Positions 6,406 to 11,011 of a stretch of DNA of 11,011 nt are shown piece by piece (the first letter of the stretch is position 1; every line of letters starts with the position of its first letter). The notes under the pieces were generated by a model. That model saw nothing but the letters and a program-made list of their open reading frames with translations, ran no database searches and had not been told where the DNA came from. The stretch lies in contig JAFAAV010000027.1 of the NCBI GenBank assembly GCA_023426375.1, positions 1 to 11,011 of the forward strand. Reading direction: 5' to 3'. The translations under genes were made by a program, and so were the position numbers. The DNA is from Actinomycetes bacterium (GTDB lineage Bacteria; Actinomycetota; Actinomycetes; Actinomycetales; Micrococcaceae).

Positions 6406-7316
6406 ATCGGCTCAGTGCGCAGCGTTTGACACCGAGCTGGGTCTATCACGGAGAGGGCCCGTGCTGGAGCCCTGAATGGGGTGGCCTGGCGTGGGTCGAC
6501 ATGCTCGCCGGGGACATTCTTACGTTCGGTCGTGACGAGCAGCCGCGCCGTCAGCACGTGGGCTCCGTGGCAGCGTGCATGCGTCCGCGCGTCAATGGCG
6601 GCCAGATCATCGCCGTTGAACGAGGGGTGCTCCTCACGGACGCCGCGGGCAATCCCGAGCGCGAAATCACTCTGTGGGAGTCGCCGGAGATCCGCATGAA
6701 CGAGGGAGGGATCGCCCCGGACGGCACCTTCTACATCGGCTCCATGGCCTACGACCAGTCCGAAGGTTCGGCCACGCTCTACCGGGTCTCACCGGACCTG
6801 CAGTGGGAAGCGGTGCTCGAGAACGTCACTATCTCCAACGGCATCGCGTGGTCCCCGGACGGCGCGCTCGCCTATTACAACGACACCCCCACCGGCGAGG
6901 TCTCGGTCTTCGACTGGTCCGCCGCGAACGGATTGCACAACCGCCGCACCTTCGTGAAGCCGGTTGTCGACGACGACGCCGCGGCCGGCGCCTGGGACGC
7001 TGACGAAGAGTACGAGCCCGGCAGCGTGTCCGCCAACCCGGACGGGCTGACCGTGGATTCGGAAGGTGCCGTGTGGACCGCGCTCAACGGCGCCGGCCAG
7101 GTCCACCGCTACCTCCCGGACGGAACCCTGGACACCGTGGTGAGCGTGGGTGCCAAGCAGACCACGGCGTGCACGCTGGGCGGGCAGGATCTGCGGACCC
7201 TGTACATCACCACCTCGCGCGAGAACCTGCCGAACGATGTGCAGCCCACCGCCGGGTCCTTGTATTCGACGCGCGTTACCGTTCCGGGTTTGCCCGCCTC
7301 GAAGTTCGCGGGCTGA
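6402..7316 (+). CDS. SMP-30/gluconolactonase/LRE family beta-propeller hydrolase
   Basis: This 304-residue protein is of the SMP-30/LRE-like family: six-bladed propellers with one central divalent metal (Ca, Zn or Mn) that hydrolyse sugar lactones or other esters. The expected metal ligands are present: Glu18 in YHGEGPCWSPEW, Asn146 in ISNGIAWSPDG and Asp214 in NPDGLTVDSEG. The substrate-side Asn100 is also kept in RMNEGG, although the usual NDG is NEG here. The hallmark G-x-M after this motif is kept as IGSMAYD. An acidic stretch (about residues 187-207, DDDAAAGAWDADEEYEP) sits just before the Asp214 strand. No signal peptide is seen, so a cytoplasmic location is expected. The ATG overlaps the thioesterase stop by four bases and lacks its own clear ribosome site, so translation is probably coupled. 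The true substrate is not predictable; gluconolactone, another sugar lactone or a xenobiotic ester are all possible. Confidence 0.87.
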   Translation: MNRLSAQRLTPSWVYHGEGPCWSPEWGGLAWVDMLAGDILTFGRDEQPRRQHVGSVAACMRPRVNGGQIIAVERGVLLTDAAGNPEREITLWESPEIRMNEGGIAPDGTFYIGSMAYDQSEGSATLYRVSPDLQWEAVLENVTISNGIAWSPDGALAYYNDTPTGEVSVFDWSAANGLHNRRTFVKPVVDDDAAAGAWDADEEYEPGSVSANPDGLTVDSEGAVWTALNGAGQVHRYLPDGTLDTVVSVGAKQTTACTLGGQDLRTLYITTSRENLPNDVQPTAGSLYSTRVTVPGLPASKFAG

Positions 7317-7364
7317 GGCGCGCGGCCTGTCGTGGACGGCGGTTGAGACTGGGTCGCGGTCGCA

Positions 7365-7422
7365 AACTGTTATGTTCCGGTAGCTCCTGCCGGGCCGGAC
7401 ATAGGATGAACGTTCAACAGTT
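7365..7422 (+). repeat. Inverted repeats in the leader of the decarboxylase gene
   Basis: Within the 139-bp gap (7317-7455) three symmetrical elements nest. AACTGTT (7365-7371) pairs with AACAGTT (7416-7422). TATGT-t-CCGG (7371-7380) pairs with CCGGACATA (7395-7403) apart from one bulged T. TGAACGTTCA (7407-7416) is a perfect palindrome. TATGTT (7371-7376) and TAGGAT (7402-7407) both fit a TANNNT -10, without a clear -35. The region is therefore the likely promoter, and the repeats are possible operators or a leader hairpin. Confidence 0.4.
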
Positions 7423-7444
7423 CGGCGCAGGCGATGGAGCAAGC

Positions 7445-7450
7445 GGAGGA
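7445..7450 (+). promoter_or_regulatory. Ribosome binding site of the decarboxylase
   Basis: GGAGGA lies 5 bases before ATG at 7456. It is the strongest ribosome site in the window and fixes this start. Confidence 0.8.
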
Positions 7451-7455
7451 ATTCC

Positions 7456-10197
7456 ATGGATACACCGGCCACGGACCACCAAGGTCAGAACAATCGTCGG
7501 GGGAGTGCCACTGGAATCCTTGAACCGGACCCCGGAATGCCCGCCAGCACGTGGCGGCTGCGCAGTGACGCATGGGAGTACCTGCGGTTCGCGATGAAGC
7601 GGATCGCGCTCGGCAATGAGGACAAAGAAGCCCTCGCCGCGGACAGTGAACTCCAGCGTTCACTGCGCTCATTGGAAACCGTCGAGATGTACTGGGCCGG
7701 TTTCGGCCAGCGTTACGTCGCTTCCATCCGGGAGATGCTCGAACAGGGCGATTACCACATGGCCCTCGAGCGGATCGGGCGGGTCGTCAATCGGCTCCGC
7801 GGTGACACCGTTCCGGACTCTGCGCGGGACGAGTTCGTGGATGATTCGGAGAACGCGGACCTGCCGGTCGACACCGATCCGCGTCCCCGCTTCGAAGTGC
7901 TGATCGTGGACGAGAGCACCCCGGCGGATCGTGACGGACTGCGTGCCGAGGGCCTGCGGCTTCGCTCATCCGCTGATGACTTCATTTACGAGTACGTGAT
8001 CGTTCCCTCCGCGGACGATGCCGTGGCAGCCGTCCTGACCAACCCCAACATTCTCGCGTGCGTGGTCCGCCCCGGATTCAGCGAGCGCTCCCGGCAGCCG
8101 CTGAGCCGCGATCTCAAGAACTCGATTCAGATGGCCCGCGACCTGGTGAGCCCGGAATCGGCGTCTGCTCGCACGCCGCTGGCGTCGATCCAACGAGTGC
8201 TCCGCCTGGCCGACACCCTGGCCGCGCTGCGCCCCGAGATGGACCTCTACCTCATGGCAGGCGCACATATCGAGGGGCTCTCCGGCGCGTTGACCCACCG
8301 CTTCCGCCGTGTGTTCCGTCGTGAGGACAAGCTCGAACTGCACCTCACGCTACTGCGCAGGGTGTCCCACTTGTACGACACTCCTTTCTTCTCCGCGGTG
8401 CAGGAGCATGCTCGCCGCCCGGTGGGTGTCTTCCACGCGCTACCGATCGCCCGCGGCGGTTCCGTGGTGGGGTCCAAATGGATCAAGGACCTCGTGGACT
8501 TCTACGGGCTCAACTTGTTGCTGGCAGAGACCTCAGCTACCTCCGGCGGGCTGGATTCGTTGCTGGCACCGGTGCGCACCCTGAAGAAGGCCCAGGAACT
8601 GGCGGCCCGCGCGTACGGGGCCAAGCACACGTTCTTCGTGACCAACGGAACCTCGACCGCCAACAAGATCGTGCACCAGGCGCTGTTGTCACCCAATGAC
8701 GTGGTGCTCGTGGACCGCAACTGCCACAAGTCGCACCACCACGCGGTGGTCCTCACGGGCGCGCGCCCGGCCTACCTGGAGGCCTACCCGCGCAACGAGT
8801 TCGCGTTCTACGGTGCGGTGCCGCTGTCCCGCATCAAACAGTTGCTGTTGGACTACCGTGCGCAGGGGCGCTTGGACGAGGTCCAGCTGGTCACGCTGAC
8901 CAACTGCACGTTCGACGGCATCGTCTACGATCCCGAGCGGGTCATGGCCGAGTGCTTGGCCATCAAGCCCGACCTGGTTTTCCTGTGGGACGAGGCCTGG
9001 TTCGCGTTCGCGACCTTCCACCCCATCACGCGACGTCGCACTGCCATGTGGGCGGCCGCGCACCTCAAGGAACGGATGGGTACCAGGGCGCACCAGATTG
9101 CCTACGCCGAACAGCAGAAACGATTGTTCGACGACCAAGGCAACCCCGCACCGGATGAGGTGTGGTTGGAGGAGCGTCTGGTTCCCGCTCCGGACGCCAA
9201 GATCCGCGTGTACGCAACCCAGTCCACGCACAAGACCCTCACTGCACTGCGGCAGGGTTCCATGATCCACGTCTACGACGACGAGTGGGTGCGAGAGGCC
9301 GAGGAACCGTTCCACGAGGCGTACATGACGCACACCTCCACCTCGCCCAACTACCAGATCCTCACGTCCCTGGACATTGGACGCCGCCAGGTGGAGCTCG
9401 AGGGCTATGAACTCGTGCAGCGACAGCTGGACCTGGCCACGAGCCTCTCCCAGGCCATTGCACGGCACCCGCTACTGCGCCGCACTTTCCGTGTGCTCAC
9501 CGCCCACGACCTGGTGCCCCGGGAGAACCGTGAAGTGGGCCGTCCCATGCCGTTGCGTGACGGGCTGGCCAGCATGTGGAAGGCTTGGACCACGGATGAG
9601 TTCGTGGTTGATCCCAGCCGCATCACCATTGAGATCAGCCGGACCGGCGTGGACGGTGACACGTTCAAACACGATCTGCTCATGGACCGCTACGGCATCC
9701 AGGTCAACAAGACCAGCCGGAACACCGTGCTGTTCATGACCAACATCGGCACCTCGCGCAGCGCCATTGCCTATCTGGTGGAGGTGCTCGTGAAGCTCGC
9801 CCAGCGGTTCGAGGACGAGAGCTCCCAGCTCGATCCCGAGATCGCCGCGAAGGTCGATGAGACCCCCATGCCGCCGCTGCCGGACTTCAGCTCTTTCGCC
9901 TCCGGATACGCGACGGACGAGGAGTTACCGGACGGGGACATGCGAGCCGCCTTCTTCAAGGGTCAGCGCCGCAAGTCGGTGGAGCACATCGCCCACGAGG
10001 AGCTTCGCGAGCGAGTAGCCAACGGGGAGAAGCCCGTCTCGGCTGGTTTCGTGACGCCCTACCCGCCCGGTTTCCCGGTCCTGGTTCCGGGTCAGGTCAT
10101 CTCCCCGGACGTCCTGGACTTCATGGCTGTGCTGGACACCCGTGAGATCCACGGATACGACCCGCGCAAGGGCTATCGCGTCTTGCGAGATTCGTAG
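7456..10197 (+). CDS. Orn/Lys/Arg-type PLP-dependent decarboxylase
   Basis: This 913-residue fold-type I PLP enzyme should remove CO2 from a basic amino acid to give a diamine or agmatine. Residues 40-115 are helical and charged. About 145-310 resemble the flavodoxin-like wing domain (FEVLIVDE, ILACVVRPGF). The PLP domain begins near 326 (FHALPIARGGS). Its active-site residues are T399/S400 in TNGTSTANK (phosphate), His424 in RNCHKS (ring stacking), D512/W515 in WDEAWF, and S590-T-H-K593, the Schiff-base Lys. A C-terminal domain (about 750-913) contains TPYPPGFPVLVPGQ, with Gln880 where PGE is usual. Compared from memory with E. coli LdcI (715 residues, K367), the protein has about 180 extra residues before the PLP site and about 44 extra between Asp512 and Lys593. 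Substrate choice among ornithine, lysine and arginine is open. The start ATG has a GGAGGA site 5 bases upstream. The gene stands alone between a leader and a hairpin, with no antiporter gene beside it here. Confidence 0.92.
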   Translation: MDTPATDHQGQNNRRGSATGILEPDPGMPASTWRLRSDAWEYLRFAMKRIALGNEDKEALAADSELQRSLRSLETVEMYWAGFGQRYVASIREMLEQGDYHMALERIGRVVNRLRGDTVPDSARDEFVDDSENADLPVDTDPRPRFEVLIVDESTPADRDGLRAEGLRLRSSADDFIYEYVIVPSADDAVAAVLTNPNILACVVRPGFSERSRQPLSRDLKNSIQMARDLVSPESASARTPLASIQRVLRLADTLAALRPEMDLYLMAGAHIEGLSGALTHRFRRVFRREDKLELHLTLLRRVSHLYDTPFFSAVQEHARRPVGVFHALPIARGGSVVGSKWIKDLVDFYGLNLLLAETSATSGGLDSLLAPVRTLKKAQELAARAYGAKHTFFVTNGTSTANKIVHQALLSPNDVVLVDRNCHKSHHHAVVLTGARPAYLEAYPRNEFAFYGAVPLSRIKQLLLDYRAQGRLDEVQLVTLTNCTFDGIVYDPERVMAECLAIKPDLVFLWDEAWFAFATFHPITRRRTAMWAAAHLKERMGTRAHQIAYAEQQKRLFDDQGNPAPDEVWLEERLVPAPDAKIRVYATQSTHKTLTALRQGSMIHVYDDEWVREAEEPFHEAYMTHTSTSPNYQILTSLDIGRRQVELEGYELVQRQLDLATSLSQAIARHPLLRRTFRVLTAHDLVPRENREVGRPMPLRDGLASMWKAWTTDEFVVDPSRITIEISRTGVDGDTFKHDLLMDRYGIQVNKTSRNTVLFMTNIGTSRSAIAYLVEVLVKLAQRFEDESSQLDPEIAAKVDETPMPPLPDFSSFASGYATDEELPDGDMRAAFFKGQRRKSVEHIAHEELRERVANGEKPVSAGFVTPYPPGFPVLVPGQVISPDVLDFMAVLDTREIHGYDPRKGYRVLRDS

Positions 10198-10218
10198 TTC
10201 GGCTTTCGGATACGACGA

Positions 10219-10245
10219 CGCCGCGGGGCCCAGCGCCCCGCGGCG
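10219..10245. terminator. GC-rich hairpin after the decarboxylase
   Basis: CGCCGCGGGGC (10219-10229) and GCCCCGCGGCG (10235-10245) form a perfect 11-bp stem with a 5-base loop, 21 bases after the decarboxylase stop. There is no T-tract. The gene on the other strand (nagB) ends 121 bp further, so the hairpin can also stop transcription coming from that side. The remainder of the gap (10246-10366) shows nothing I can name. Confidence 0.75.
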
Positions 10246-10366
10246 GTCGCGTTCCCGGGCGTGGACGGATCACACTTGCTGCTTTCGATTCAGAGTTCCG
10301 GCCCGTGCGAGGGTGGTAACCAGCTCACCGCAAGTGTTTCCCGCGTGGTTCCTGCGGCCATATGAA

Positions 10367-11011
10367 CTAGGGCAGTAGCCCCAGTTCGTCGTTGAGCGAC
10401 TGGACGTGGCGATAGTAGTCCACGTTCTCCAGTCGGCTCGCCGCGGCGGCGTCCAGGATCACGGTGGCGTGCGGGTGCAACTGCAGCACCGAGGCCGGAC
10501 ACGATGCCGAGACCGGACCCTCCACAGCTGCCGCGACGGCGTCGGCCTTTTTCTCTCCCTGTGCCACGAGCACGGCGTGACGGCTGTCCAGGATGGTTCC
10601 GAGCCCCTGGGTCAAACAGAGTTTGGGGACCGTCTCGTCCTCCCCGAAGAACCGGGCGTTGTCCATGCGGGTCTGCTGCGTCAGCGCCTTGATACGGGTG
10701 CGCGAGGCCAGTGACGAGGACGGCTCATTGAAGCCGATGTGCCCGTTGGCGCCGATGCCTAACAACTGCACGTCGATCCCGCCGGCCAAGCGGATGGTTT
10801 CTTCGTAGGCTGCCGCGGCCTGGCGCAGTGCCCTGGGGTCCGGATCGGCGGCGTCGGGGGAGTGCAGGGCGCTCGCGGGCAGATCCACGTGATCGATGAA
10901 CTCGTCGCGAATGGTCGCTCTGTAGGAGCGTGAGTCGTACGGTTGCAGCCCCACATACTCGTCGAGTGTGAAGGCCGTGCACTGCGCGAAGGACAGGCCG
11001 GAATCCCGGTG
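10367..11011 (-). CDS. nagB: Glucosamine-6-phosphate deaminase (5' partial)
   Basis: This is NagB, which converts glucosamine 6-phosphate to fructose 6-phosphate and ammonia in the cytoplasm, the last step of N-acetylglucosamine breakdown. The window shows 214 C-terminal residues; about 55 N-terminal residues lie beyond the right edge. The reading frame is open to base 11011 and matches the family there (FTLDEYVGL, with the catalytic Asp encoded at 10961-10963). A GTG at 10952-10954 is therefore internal and not a start. The second active-site block is LGIGANGHIGFNEPSSSLASRTR, with the expected His and Glu; the position of E. coli Asp141 is Asn here. The Lys/Arg-rich allosteric and phosphate contacts around ASRTRIKALT are also present. 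The C-terminus (NVDYYRHVQSL) fits the family. The gene is convergent with the decarboxylase. Its promoter, and any nagA partner upstream, are outside the window. Confidence 0.93.
   Translation of the reverse strand, partial: HRDSGLSFAQCTAFTLDEYVGLQPYDSRSYRATIRDEFIDHVDLPASALHSPDAADPDPRALRQAAAAYEETIRLAGGIDVQLLGIGANGHIGFNEPSSSLASRTRIKALTQQTRMDNARFFGEDETVPKLCLTQGLGTILDSRHAVLVAQGEKKADAVAAAVEGPVSASCPASVLQLHPHATVILDAAAASRLENVDYYRHVQSLNDELGLLP

Noticed and set aside
7448..7459. GGAATTCCATGG, which looks like joined EcoRI and NcoI sites of a cloning vector
   Set aside because: It is part of a natural ribosome site and start, and both flanks read as normal chromosomal sequence.
8689..9468. Minus-strand open frame opposite the decarboxylase
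   Set aside because: Shadow of the PLP domain; no ribosome site or recognisable motif.

Overview
The window is high-GC chromosomal DNA with actinobacterial traits: GTG starts, strong G/C bias at third codon positions, a possibly leaderless gene, and hairpins without T-tracts between convergent genes. Protein styles, notably the polytopic Tat molybdoenzyme and the oversized Orn/Lys/Arg decarboxylase, suggest order Micrococcales, perhaps Micrococcaceae. That placement is an inference from protein character, not from a marker gene. I see no rRNA, tRNA, CRISPR array, insertion sequence, phage or plasmid gene. The gene order looks like ordinary metabolic chromosome.

Layout from left to right. (1) 1-765 (+): 3' part of a short-chain dehydrogenase/reductase whose nucleotide-binding N-terminus lies before the window. 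(2) 786-835: a long, nearly perfect hairpin between convergent genes, probably a bidirectional terminator. (3) 852-2117 (-): a major facilitator superfamily exporter. (4) 2215-3786 (-): a five-helix membrane protein whose fifth helix is preceded by a twin-arginine motif and followed by a sulfite-oxidase-type molybdopterin domain. (5) 3787-4167: a 381-bp divergent intergenic region rich in inverted repeats, including a perfect 19-bp palindrome close to the next start. (6) 4168-5775 (+): acyl-CoA synthetase. (7) 5956-6405 (+): a hotdog acyl-CoA thioesterase, overlapping by 4 bp (8) 6402-7316 (+): an SMP-30/gluconolactonase-like beta-propeller hydrolase. (9) 7456-10197 (+): a 913-residue PLP-dependent Orn/Lys/Arg-type decarboxylase with its own leader. 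(10) 10219-10245: a GC-rich hairpin. (11) 10367-11011 (-): most of NagB, glucosamine-6-phosphate deaminase, with its N-terminus beyond the right edge.

The genes do not form one obvious pathway. The clearest links are the translationally coupled thioesterase and SMP-30 pair, and their position behind an acyl-CoA ligase. Together these would allow acid activation, thioester hydrolysis and perhaps lactone hydrolysis, but the shared substrate is a guess. The exporter and the molybdoenzyme lie in the same direction 97 bp apart and could be co-transcribed. The decarboxylase appears to be a single-gene unit with no amino acid/amine antiporter beside it in this window. NagB belongs to amino-sugar catabolism and is convergent with the decarboxylase.

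I do not see a clearly new multi-gene system. The items most worth a second look are the polytopic Sec/Tat molybdoenzyme, the palindrome cluster before the acyl-CoA synthetase, the long N-terminus and the insertion between two active-site motifs of the decarboxylase, and the long hairpin at 786-835.
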